Below are positions 8,006 through 15,347 of a stretch of 30,825 bases of DNA, piece by piece. The translations under genes were made by a program, and so were the position numbers. Under the pieces are notes generated by a model, which saw only the letters and a program-made list of their open reading frames with translations, ran no database searches and had not been told where the DNA came from. The stretch spans positions 1-30,825 of the forward strand of contig CABRXX010000029.1 of NCBI GenBank assembly GCA_902475025.1. Direction: 5' to 3'. The first letter of the stretch is position 1; every line of letters begins with the position of its first letter. Origin of the DNA: Merdiplasma sp905207905. Lineage in GTDB: Bacteria; Bacillota; Clostridia; Lachnospirales; Lachnospiraceae.

Positions 8006-9094
8006 TTAACGCTTGATATCGTAGTTCATGTTCATAAGATTACGAATGGTGCCTGCATCGTCAGTAATGTTGGCATCTCCTCGAATGGTATGTTTGATCG
8101 CGCTGCTGGCAACCGCAAAATTTACCATATCCATAGGACGGTAATCGTGCATCATGGCATAAATCAGGCCGCTGGCAAAGGCATCTCCGCCGCCCACCCG
8201 GTCTAAAATATTGAAGGTAAAGAGCTTGCTTTCAAAGGTGTGGCCTTCATACCACATATAGGCTTTCAGGCTGTTTTCACTGCCGCTGTGGGCATAACGC
8301 ACATGGCGGGCGATACATTTCAGATTGGGATACCGGGCCACAAAAGCCTGGAAAATCTCATCCTGCTGTTCATAGCTGGGCTGTAGGGGAATATTGTCTT
8401 TCACATCTCCAAGGCTGTGATCTGTCTCATCTTTCCACAGATGGTAAGGTTCAATTCCAAGAAGCACATCCACATAGGGGAGACATTCAGTGCAGAAATC
8501 TCTGGCTTCCTCCCAACTCCAAAGCTTACTGCGGAAATTTCCATCAAAACTTACCGTCAGTCCCAGTTCCTTGGCGGCTTTCAGACAGTCCATGGTCAGT
8601 TCCTGGCAGTTAGGAGCCAGAGCAGGAGTGATGCCGCTTAAATGAAGCCAGGTAAAATGGCTCAGCAGTTCTTTGATATCGATGGTGTGAAAATCAAATT
8701 CCGTGATGGCGCTGTTTTTCCGGTCATAGGTAACCTTGCTGGCACGGATGCCGTAGCCGGTTTCCAGATAATAGCTGCCCAGGCGGTGGGTGGGGGTCTG
8801 CTCCGGGGTGCTTAAAATTACCGGGGTGCAGTGTACGTCATTGCTTCGCAGCATACGGATGGCGCTTTTACCGAGGCTGTTATTGGGAACTACAGAGAAA
8901 AAGGTGCTGTCCACGCCCAGATTGGCCAAGGCCAGGGCAATGTTGGCCTCACTGCCGCCGTAGCTGGCTTCAAAGCTGGTAGCCATGCGGATTTTTTCAT
9001 AGTTGGGGGGTGTGAGACGAAGCATAATCTCTCCGATGGTGATAAATTTGTGGCTGCTGGAATTTTCCCCCAGCAAAGGATTGGTATGTTCCAT
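8006..9094 (-). CDS. PfkB-family sugar kinase, KDG-kinase-like
   Basis: Ribokinase/PfkB-family kinase most like 2-keto-3-deoxygluconate kinases. The N-terminus after ~15 extra residues reads FITIGEIMLRLTPPNYEKI, then FEASYGGSEANIALALANLG, the substrate-binding glycine motif. The C-terminal ATP/catalytic motif is DRVGGGDAFASGL with the catalytic Asp. Length 362 is slightly over the family norm because of an insert between the core and ATP site (around LWKDETDHSLGDVKDN). AAAGGAG is 8 bases before the ATG at 9094. It stands alone, not beside an aldolase, and is a distant paralogue of the kdgK at 14224. Substrate could be KDG or another keto-sugar acid. Confidence 0.82.
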   Translation of the reverse strand: MEHTNPLLGENSSSHKFITIGEIMLRLTPPNYEKIRMATSFEASYGGSEANIALALANLGVDSTFFSVVPNNSLGKSAIRMLRSNDVHCTPVILSTPEQTPTHRLGSYYLETGYGIRASKVTYDRKNSAITEFDFHTIDIKELLSHFTWLHLSGITPALAPNCQELTMDCLKAAKELGLTVSFDGNFRSKLWSWEEARDFCTECLPYVDVLLGIEPYHLWKDETDHSLGDVKDNIPLQPSYEQQDEIFQAFVARYPNLKCIARHVRYAHSGSENSLKAYMWYEGHTFESKLFTFNILDRVGGGDAFASGLIYAMMHDYRPMDMVNFAVASSAIKHTIRGDANITDDAGTIRNLMNMNYDIKR

Positions 9095-9166
9095 GGTGAT
9101 CTCCTTTCAAAGGACAGATTTTTCTGCCGGTATTGAGAATATGGATCTAATTGACTCGACACCAAA

Positions 9167-9195
9167 AGTATAACCGCTTTGTATCGCAAAGTAAA
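9167..9195 (-). promoter_or_regulatory. Kinase promoter with palindrome in the spacer
   Basis: On the minus strand, TTTACT (9190-9195) and TATACT (9167-9172) are 17 bp apart. A palindrome with arms CTTTG and CAAAG (9177-9191, 5-base centre) fills the spacer, a typical operator position. The cognate regulator is not identifiable. Confidence 0.5.
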
Positions 9196-9304
9196 CGGTG
9201 ATCTGCTAGGAATTTTCTCTGAGATATGATAAACTGTAATGGTTAAGATCCAGGCTGGTTCTTAACGATAGTACAGCGGAGGAGCAAAGGAGAGGTACGA
9301 AAAG

Positions 9305-10513
9305 ATGAAGTACGATTTTACATCAATAATTGACCGAAGAGGAAAGGATGCTCTGGCAGTGGACGGGCTGGGACAGCCTGGGACATCGGCTCCCGGGATG
9401 CCGAAGGCGGGATTTGATCCCATTCCCATGTGGGTGGCGGACATGAATTTTAAGACAGTTCCAGCAGTTCCGGAAGCGATCATTCAGAGAGCCAATCATC
9501 ATTTGTATGGATATTTTGATCCCAGCGAAGAATATTATCAGGCAATCATTCACTGGCAGGAAGTGAGAAATGGGGTGGAAGGATTGCGGCCGGAACACAT
9601 TGGTTACGAAAACGGGGTGCTTGGAGGTGTGATCAGCGGGCTGAATGCAGTCTGCTCCAGAGGTGATTTTGTGCTGCTCCATTCGCCCACTTACATTGGT
9701 TTTACCAAAAGTCTTGAGAATAACGGATACCGGATCATTCACTCTCCGCTGAAGCAGGATGCGAATGGGATTTACCGGATGGATTTTGAGGATATGGAGC
9801 GAAAACTGAAGCAGTATAAGATTCACGGAGCAGTTTTTTGTTCTCCTCATAATCCCTGCGGACGGGTGTGGGAGCGGGAGGAAATAGAGAAAGCTATGGA
9901 GCTTTACCGGAAATATGAGGTGTTTGTAATCTCTGATGAGATCTGGTCTGATCTTTTGCTGGACGGAAATTGTCATATTCCTACGCAGTCCGTGTCTGCG
10001 GATGCAAGGCAGCGGACTATTGCCCTCTATGCTCCCTCAAAGACCTTTAATCTGGCGGGCTTGGTGGGCTCTTACCATATTGTATACAATTCCTGGCTTC
10101 GGGAGCGGATGGAGCGGGAAGCAGCGTTGAGTCATTATAATTCCATGAATGTATTTTCCATGCATGCATTGATAGGGGCATACGGACAGGAAGGACAGGA
10201 GTGGACGGACGAGCTGTGCCAGGTACTGAGCAAAAATGTGGATTTTGCCTGGAATTATATTAGAACCCATTTTGAGGGCATTGACTGTGCCAGACCTCAG
10301 GGTACTTACATGCTGTTTTTGGACTGTTCCAGATGGTGCAAAGATCATGGAAAGACGTTGGATGATCTTTTGCAGGCGGGCTGGGAGGTTGGCGTAGCCT
10401 GGCAGGATGGAAGGCCTTTCCACGGCCCCTGTCACATTCGGGTGAATTTGGCTCTTCCCATCTTAAGAGTAGAGGAAGCTATGGAACGGCTGAACCGGTA
10501 TGTGTTCTCTTAA
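9305..10513 (+). CDS. MalY/PatB family PLP-dependent C-S lyase (cystathionine beta-lyase type)
   Basis: Fold-type I PLP enzyme of the MalY/PatB branch, which cleaves cystathionine or other cysteine S-conjugates to a thiol, pyruvate and ammonia. The protein has PMWVADMNF near residue 41-49, YGYFDP near 68-73, SPTYIGF at 127-133, CSPHNPCGRVW near 179-189, SDEIWSDL (PLP Asp) at 210-217, and the Schiff-base lysine K246 in YAPSKTFNLAGLVGSY. Length 402 is normal. AAGGAGAGG precedes the ATG by 9-12 bases. It is a single gene, divergent from the kinase, with a GTTAAGA/TCTTAAC inverted repeat (9242-9266) in its leader of unknown meaning. Substrate (methionine pathway versus detoxification) is not decidable here. 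Confidence 0.88.
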   Translation: MKYDFTSIIDRRGKDALAVDGLGQPGTSAPGMPKAGFDPIPMWVADMNFKTVPAVPEAIIQRANHHLYGYFDPSEEYYQAIIHWQEVRNGVEGLRPEHIGYENGVLGGVISGLNAVCSRGDFVLLHSPTYIGFTKSLENNGYRIIHSPLKQDANGIYRMDFEDMERKLKQYKIHGAVFCSPHNPCGRVWEREEIEKAMELYRKYEVFVISDEIWSDLLLDGNCHIPTQSVSADARQRTIALYAPSKTFNLAGLVGSYHIVYNSWLRERMEREAALSHYNSMNVFSMHALIGAYGQEGQEWTDELCQVLSKNVDFAWNYIRTHFEGIDCARPQGTYMLFLDCSRWCKDHGKTLDDLLQAGWEVGVAWQDGRPFHGPCHIRVNLALPILRVEEAMERLNRYVFS

Positions 10514-10588
10514 AAAGAGAAACAGGATCCTTGTCTGTTTGAAACTTGTTTTAGGGTAATCATTGATGATTGGAAAGAAGGAGTACCT

Positions 10589-10639
10589 ATGGAAGCAGAT
10601 ATGCTCCCTTCAGGAAACTGGCGTTTTTTATTTTCCTGA
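10589..10639 (+). other. Possible 16-residue ORF overlapping a hairpin
   Basis: An ATG with AAGGAG 7 bases upstream opens a 16-codon frame (MEADMLPSGNWRFLFS) between malY-like and MATE genes. LPSGNWR resembles a phrase found near the N-terminus of tyrosine recombinases, so it might be a remnant, but it is too short to assert. Its 3' half coincides with the inverted repeat at 10608-10641. Confidence 0.2.
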
Positions 10640-10641
10640 AG
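10608..10641. terminator. Inverted repeat between convergent genes
   Basis: CTTCAGGAAA (10608-10617) and TTTCCTGAAG (10632-10641) form a perfect 10-bp stem with a T-rich loop. It sits between the convergent malY-like and MATE genes where termination is expected, but no T-tract follows the stem on either strand, so its activity is uncertain. Confidence 0.35.
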
Positions 10642-10652
10642 AGAGCCGTTTG

Positions 10653-11993
10653 CTAGAAATAGTGATATTCCTTCTTTTTTAGGATCAGAAAGAAAACAGA
10701 TACCAGGCAGGCAAACACTTCAGCTATGGCCACAGACAGCCAGATGCCGTTGATTCCCCAAAGCAGAGGAAGGAACAGAATTGCCAGAACCTGAAATACC
10801 AAAGTTCTCAAAAATGAGATAGCAGCGGAGATGACTCCATTGTTTAAAGCCGTAAAAAATGCGGAGGTAAAAATGTTGATACCGGAGAGCACGAAAGAGA
10901 CAGCAAAAATCCGCAGCGCCCGGACCGTCATTTCATACAGTGTCTGATCATATCCAACAAAAACATTGGAGAGAGACGGTGCCAGAAGATACCCCAGCGA
11001 CAGCATGAGAATTCCTGCCAGAATGGTGAGGAGGAGGCTCTTTGTCAGCATATTTTTCAGTTCCTTTTCATTTCCGGCTCCGTAGTGATAGCTGACAATG
11101 GGGCCGGTGCCAATGGTATAGCCGATAAAGACGGCCATGAAAATAAATTGTACGTACATGACCACGCCGTAGGCGGCTACACCGTTTTCGCCGGCAAACC
11201 GGATGAGCTGGAAGTTGTAGAGCATACTTACCAGGGAAGAAGAAATGTTGGTCATCAACTCAGAAGAGCCATTGACGCAGGCCTTCCTGATGGGAGTAAA
11301 CTCCAAATGGGTTTTCTGAAGCTGCAGCAGGCTGCTGTTAGGACGCAAAAAATAAATAAGCGGAAGTATGCCGCCCACACATTGACTCAATCCGGTGGCG
11401 AGGGCAGCGCCCGCCAGACCCCAGTGAAAAAATGCGATAAACAGCGCGTCCAGCACCATATTGGTAAGACCAGCGGCTACGGTGACAATCAGACCCAGTT
11501 TTGGCTTTTGGGCAGCGACAAAAAAGCTTTGAAATACATTTTGCAGCATAAAGGCAGTATTAAAAACCAGGAGGGTTCGCCCATAGAGGACACAGTCTTC
11601 AATCATGGCCTCAGTAGCGCCTAAAAAATAGGAGATAGGACGGATAAATAGAATGCCGAATAGGGAGAGAATCAGGCCTGCGATCAGAGTTACAATGATC
11701 ATCATGGTAAAATAACGATTGGCCCGTCGGGGATCTTGTTCCCCCAGTGTTTTGGCCACCAGGGCACTTCCTCCGGTACCCATCATAAAACCAAAGCCTC
11801 CCAGAATCATTACAAAGGGAAAAATCAGATTCAGTGCGGCAAAAGGAGTTTTTCCCACAAAGTTGGAAACGAACAGTCCATCTACTACAGAGTAGATGGA
11901 AGTAAAGATCATCATTATAATGGAAGGAAGGCAAAAACGGAATAATTTGGAATAAGTAAAATGTTCAGATAGCTGTATGGTCTGTTTTTTCAT
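10653..11993 (-). CDS. MATE family multidrug efflux protein
   Basis: Na+ or H+ coupled multidrug and toxin extrusion transporter of the MatE family, 446 residues with about 12 membrane helices in two similar halves. The first half starts FCLPSIIMMIFTSIYSVVDGLFVSNFVG, characteristic of the bacterial DinF/NorM-like branch, with a GGSALVAKTLGEQ loop. The start at 11993 overlaps the end of the marR gene by 29 bases, so translation is probably coupled; a GAGG lies 10 bases before. Co-transcription with a MarR regulator suggests substrate-induced export of a phenolic or antimicrobial compound; the substrate is unknown. Confidence 0.93.
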   Translation of the reverse strand: MKKQTIQLSEHFTYSKLFRFCLPSIIMMIFTSIYSVVDGLFVSNFVGKTPFAALNLIFPFVMILGGFGFMMGTGGSALVAKTLGEQDPRRANRYFTMMIIVTLIAGLILSLFGILFIRPISYFLGATEAMIEDCVLYGRTLLVFNTAFMLQNVFQSFFVAAQKPKLGLIVTVAAGLTNMVLDALFIAFFHWGLAGAALATGLSQCVGGILPLIYFLRPNSSLLQLQKTHLEFTPIRKACVNGSSELMTNISSSLVSMLYNFQLIRFAGENGVAAYGVVMYVQFIFMAVFIGYTIGTGPIVSYHYGAGNEKELKNMLTKSLLLTILAGILMLSLGYLLAPSLSNVFVGYDQTLYEMTVRALRIFAVSFVLSGINIFTSAFFTALNNGVISAAISFLRTLVFQVLAILFLPLLWGINGIWLSVAIAEVFACLVSVFFLILKKKEYHYF

Positions 11994-12432
11994 GTCTAAA
12001 AATCCTCATCTGTTCTTTTAATTCAGCAGTATATTTTTCAAAAAGATTAAGAAAGTCGTGCCGCTCTTTCTCTGAGAGTGCCAAGAGGGCAGCCAGTTCC
12101 CGATCCATGACCCGATCCACTGTTTGGGAGGTTAGTTCCCTTCCTTTTTCTGTGAGAAGGATCTGTTTGCTGCGGTGTCCGGAAACTGACAGTTGGATGT
12201 ATCCTTCGCTTGCCAGCTTTTTTAGGGAAGAATTTACGGTTTGCTTGGGCTGGTAAAGAAAGGAACAGATTTCGCTCTGGGTCATAGGCGTCGGATTTTC
12301 CCGGATAAAATATAAAATCCAGAAAGCGCAGTCTGGAAGTCCCAGAGATTTTGCAACATCCCGGTAAAGTTCATCATTTTCTTTGATCAGGCTGTTATAC
12401 TGGTGAAGTTGTTGCTCAAGGTCTGAAAACAT
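11965..12432 (-). CDS. MarR-family transcriptional regulator
   Basis: Winged-helix MarR repressor of 155 residues. The recognition region is PMTQSEICSFLYQPKQTVNSSLKKLASEGYI (positions ~52-83; quoted in two parts by function: helix-turn-helix then wing), followed by the wing LSVSGHRSKQILLTEKGREL. N- and C-terminal helices would form the dimer. AAGGAG lies 9 bases before the ATG at 12432. The gene leads an operon with the overlapping MATE pump, and the promoter carries two copies of a palindrome that is very likely its own operator. Expected behaviour: autorepression relieved by a small-molecule ligand exported by the pump. Confidence 0.93.
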   Translation of the reverse strand: MFSDLEQQLHQYNSLIKENDELYRDVAKSLGLPDCAFWILYFIRENPTPMTQSEICSFLYQPKQTVNSSLKKLASEGYIQLSVSGHRSKQILLTEKGRELTSQTVDRVMDRELAALLALSEKERHDFLNLFEKYTAELKEQMRIFRHEKTDHTAI

Positions 12433-12522
12433 GGGCGGGTTCTCCTTCTGTTAAAAAATGGCAGCGTTCCGCTTATCCGGTTTTCGCTGTCAGTTAATTG
12501 AGGGGCAGGAAACTGAAGATAG

Positions 12523-12534
12523 TCCGATATCGGA
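12523..12534 (-). promoter_or_regulatory. Second MarR operator copy O2
   Basis: TCCGATATCGGA is repeated exactly, centred 32 bp (about three helical turns) from the first copy and lying just downstream of the predicted transcription start. The spacing places both dimers on the same face of the DNA. Confidence 0.8.
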
Positions 12535-12547
12535 TTGTGCAGAGGAC

Positions 12548-12576
12548 ATTATAGTCCGATATCGGACAGAAGTCAA
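12548..12576 (-). promoter_or_regulatory. marR-MATE promoter with operator O1 in the spacer
   Basis: On the minus strand, TTGACT (12571-12576) and TATAAT (12548-12553) are exactly 17 bp apart. The spacer contains the perfect 14-bp palindrome GTCCGATATCGGAC (12554-12567). A bound dimer there would block RNA polymerase. Predicted transcription start is near 12541. Confidence 0.85.
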
Positions 12577-12615
12577 GATAATCTTAAAATAGAGAATTAT
12601 TAGAATTGTGGTAAA

Positions 12616-13398
12616 TTAGAAAAGACAGGAACTGTCTGTAATATGAAATTCTTCAAAATAGTGCTCAATTTCTTTTTGAACTCTTGACAGCAGGCGCTTC
12701 ATGTTTTCCAGCAAAAGCTCTGAATGACGAAATTGAGGATAGCAGATGCTGAGTGCGGTAATGACTTTTGAATGATAGTGAAGGGGTACCGCGATACAGC
12801 AGATGCCTTCTGTTAATTCTGCATTTTCATAGGCAAAACCGGTGTCGCGCACTTGACGAAGCTCTTTTTTTAAATTTTCCAGGGAAGTAATGGTGTTTGG
12901 AGTAAAAGCCTGCAGACAAGGGGGATATAAATGATCAAGCTCTTCTTCGCTGCACCCGGAAAGAAGCGCTTTTCCAATGCCGGTGCAATAGGCAGGGAGC
13001 CGCTGAGCTACATGGGATTTTAACATAATGGGGCTGACGGCCTCTTTTTTTGCCAGATATAAAACGCAGTCATCGACCAAAATGCCAAGATGACAGGTCT
13101 CGCCACTCTCTTTTACGATGGTATTCATTTCCTGTTGGAGCAGATCATAAACAGAACATCCGCTTACATAGGCGCTTCCGATTAAATAGGACTGGATACC
13201 GATGGTGTAGCGGAGGGTTTCCGGGTGATATTGGATAAAGTTTCGGTCTTCCATGGTATGGATAATAGGGAACAGACTGCTTTTGGGAGCGTTTAGTTCT
13301 CTGGAAATTTCAGATAGGGAATATCCCGTTCGATTGCGGGCAAGGATGGATAAAATTTCAAGTACCCTGATGGTAGAACGATGTTCAGAGGCAGCCAT
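12616..13398 (-). CDS. IclR-family transcriptional regulator
   Basis: IclR-type regulator, 260 residues. The N-terminal winged helix (~8-70) has VLEILSILARNRTGYSL and the recognition segment SEISRELNAPKSSLFPII; the C-terminal ligand domain contains YCTGIGKALLSG and EGICCIAVPL as in the family. IclR proteins of the KdgR type sense 2-keto-3-deoxygluconate-like intermediates. It is divergent from eda-kdgK, whose control region carries two palindromes, so it probably regulates those genes (inference). AAAGGAG stands 9 bases before the ATG. No clear terminator follows before the marR promoter. Confidence 0.92.
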   Translation of the reverse strand: MAASEHRSTIRVLEILSILARNRTGYSLSEISRELNAPKSSLFPIIHTMEDRNFIQYHPETLRYTIGIQSYLIGSAYVSGCSVYDLLQQEMNTIVKESGETCHLGILVDDCVLYLAKKEAVSPIMLKSHVAQRLPAYCTGIGKALLSGCSEEELDHLYPPCLQAFTPNTITSLENLKKELRQVRDTGFAYENAELTEGICCIAVPLHYHSKVITALSICYPQFRHSELLLENMKRLLSRVQKEIEHYFEEFHITDSSCLF

Positions 13399-13431
13399 AA
13401 ATAAATTCTCCTTTTGGATGCTGGAATATAA

Positions 13432-13506
13432 TTGACAATTTGATTATATCATGGTACTCTAAAAATACAATAGTTCTTATATAAGAATATGTTCGTATAT
13501 GCGAAC
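13432..13506 (+). promoter_or_regulatory. Overlapping iclR and eda promoters with two palindromic operators
   Basis: For eda, TTGACA (13432-13437), 17 bp, then TGG-TACTCT (13455-13460) as an extended -10. For iclR on the minus strand, TTGTAT (13465-13470), 16 bp, then TATAAT (13443-13448) with an upstream TG. Downstream of the eda start site lie TTCTTATATAAGAA (13474-13487, perfect) and GTTCGTATATGCGAAC (13491-13506, perfect 5-bp arms), centres 18 bp apart. These are likely IclR-family binding sites. Confidence 0.65.
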
Positions 13507-13521
13507 AGAAGGGAGAAGGAA

Positions 13522-14187
13522 ATGGAAACAAGAGAGCAGATCATTGAAAGCGTATATAAGAATAAAATCATTGCCATTGTGCGTGGGATGGAGCCGGAAT
13601 ATTGTGTAAAATTGGCAGAGGCATTGTATCAGGGTGGTATCCGTATGGTGGAAGTGACCTTTAATCAGAAGAGTACAGATCATTATGCGGCTACTGTAGA
13701 TGCCATAGAGAGCATTTGCAGTGAGATGAAAGGAAAAGTCCTGGTGGGGGCAGGAACTGTACTGACAAAGGAGCAGGTGGATCTGGCACGGAAAGCAGGG
13801 GCCGCTTATATGATTGCGCCGTCAACAGATTCGGAAGTTATTGCGTATGCCAGAACGCAGGGAATGGTAACGATGCCGGGAGCATTGTCCCCCACGGAAG
13901 CTGTGAATGCATGGAAGGCCGGGGCAGATTTTGTAAAAGTATTCCCCATCGGAAATCTGGGAGCAGGGTATTTAAAGGCTATGAAGGCTCCTCTTGGGCA
14001 CATTCCTATGTTGGCTGTGGGCGGGGTGAATGAGAAAAATATAGCGGATTTTCTGAGGGCAGGAGCTGTGGGAGCAGGTGTTGGCGGCAATCTGGTGAAT
14101 CAGAAGTGGATCCGAAACGGAGAATACGATAAAATTACAGCTCTGGCACAAGAGTTTGTAAAAAATATTGAACAGGTAGGAGCTTAA
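13522..14187 (+). CDS. eda: KDPG/KDPGal aldolase (Eda/DgoA family)
   Basis: Class I aldolase that cleaves 2-keto-3-deoxy-6-phosphogluconate, or its C4 epimer 6-phosphogalactonate, to pyruvate and glyceraldehyde-3-phosphate. Residues E44 (MVEVTF), R21 (IAIVRG) and Schiff-base K139 (DFVKVFPIGNLG) match the family; GAGTVL at 77-81 lies in the barrel. Length 221 is typical. The start at 13522 replaces an in-frame ATG at 13489 that would put the operator palindrome inside the gene; GGGAG is 6 bases before it. kdgK follows 36 bases later. With a galactonate dehydratase nearby, the galacto substrate is the more likely physiological one. Confidence 0.92.
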   Translation: METREQIIESVYKNKIIAIVRGMEPEYCVKLAEALYQGGIRMVEVTFNQKSTDHYAATVDAIESICSEMKGKVLVGAGTVLTKEQVDLARKAGAAYMIAPSTDSEVIAYARTQGMVTMPGALSPTEAVNAWKAGADFVKVFPIGNLGAGYLKAMKAPLGHIPMLAVGGVNEKNIADFLRAGAVGAGVGGNLVNQKWIRNGEYDKITALAQEFVKNIEQVGA

Positions 14188-14223
14188 AAGACAGATAACA
14201 AAAGACAATGAGGAGGGTGAAAC

Positions 14224-15246
14224 ATGGCAAAAGCAGTATGTTTTGGAGAGATTATGATGCGGTTAAATCCGGAAGGATATTATCGATTTGTACAGGCGGA
14301 GCGGTTCGAAGCCAGCTATGCGGGCGGAGAAGCGAATGTGGCGGTATCCTTAGCGAATTATGGGGATGACGCTGCATTTGTTACAAAACTCCCGGAAAAT
14401 GAAATTGCCCAGAGTGCAATAAATTCTCTGCGGAGCTTTGGGGTGGATACACATATGATTAGAAAGGGAGGCCCCCGGATTGGAATTTATTTTGTAGAGA
14501 AAGGTGCTTCTCAGCGTCCCTCCAAGGTAATTTATGATCGTGCGGGATCTTCGATAGCGCTGGCGAAACGGGAAGATTTTTGTTGGGAGGAAATACTTTC
14601 CGATGCGGATTGGTTTCACTTTACAGGGATCACACCGGCTTTGGGAGGCGAGCTACCTCAGATTTGTCTTGATGCCTGCCAGACAGCGAAAAAATTAGGG
14701 GTGAAGGTGAGCTGTGATCTGAACTATCGTAAAAAACTCTGGACGAAAGAACAGGCCGGTGAGGTGATGGCAAAACTGATGCCTTATGTGGATGTTTGCA
14801 TTGCCAATGAAGAAGATGCTGCTGATGTATTTGGAATACGGGCAGAGGGAACCGATATTAATACAGGAAAGATCAGTCGGGAAGGATACATTGGTGTAGC
14901 CAGAGAACTGTCAGAGAGATTCGGATGCAGTTATGTGGCCATTACTTTACGGGGAAGTATTTCCGCTACGGATAACCGGTGGGCCGGGATGCTGTATCAG
15001 GATGGAAAAGCCTGCTTCTCTCCGGAGTACCTGGTACATATCGTGGATCGGGTAGGCGGAGGAGATTCTTTTGGCGGAGGGCTGATTCATGCATTGCTGC
15101 ATAATTTTGACCAGCAGGATGCGATTAATTTTGCAGTAGCGGCTTCCTGCTTAAAGCACTCCATTGAGCATGATTTTAATTTGGTTACAGAAGCAGAAGT
15201 GCTGTCACTGGCAGGCGGGAATGCTTCTGGAAGAGTTCAAAGATAG
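14224..15246 (+). CDS. kdgK: 2-keto-3-deoxy-gluconate/galactonate kinase (PfkB family)
   Basis: Phosphorylates 2-keto-3-deoxy-gluconate or -galactonate at C6 with ATP, making the substrate of the aldolase encoded just upstream. FGEIMMRLNPEGYYRF begins the protein, FEASYAGGEANVAVSLANYG (~30-49) is the sugar-binding glycine region, and the anion-hole/catalytic motif is DRVGGGDSFGGGL near 278-290. Length 340 is normal. GAGGAGG is ~6 bases before the ATG. It forms a two-gene operon with eda. It is not of the separate DgoK fold used by E. coli for 2-keto-3-deoxygalactonate, so dual or galacto specificity is inferred from context only. Confidence 0.9.
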   Translation: MAKAVCFGEIMMRLNPEGYYRFVQAERFEASYAGGEANVAVSLANYGDDAAFVTKLPENEIAQSAINSLRSFGVDTHMIRKGGPRIGIYFVEKGASQRPSKVIYDRAGSSIALAKREDFCWEEILSDADWFHFTGITPALGGELPQICLDACQTAKKLGVKVSCDLNYRKKLWTKEQAGEVMAKLMPYVDVCIANEEDAADVFGIRAEGTDINTGKISREGYIGVARELSERFGCSYVAITLRGSISATDNRWAGMLYQDGKACFSPEYLVHIVDRVGGGDSFGGGLIHALLHNFDQQDAINFAVAASCLKHSIEHDFNLVTEAEVLSLAGGNASGRVQR

Positions 15247-15269
15247 CTGCGAACGGACGACTTGGCGAG

Positions 15270-15338
15270 AAAAATGCCTTCCGTGTAAGACAGAGCAAAG
15301 GGGTGAAGCGCGCTGTTTTACATGGAAGGCATTTTTTT
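15270..15338. terminator. Bidirectional terminator between kdgK and lacI-type gene
   Basis: A 24-bp stem pairs 15270-15293 with 15313-15336 and has only two mismatches that would be wobble pairs; core ATGCCTTCC with GGAAGGCAT. Seven T residues follow on the plus strand and five on the minus strand. It separates the convergent kdgK and the LacI-family gene. Confidence 0.85.
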
Positions 15339-15347
15339 AATTAAAAG

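Noticed and set aside
13489..13521. Upstream ATG of the aldolase
   Set aside because: It lies within the operator palindromes and has no ribosome site; KDPG aldolases of this type begin near the ATG at 13522.
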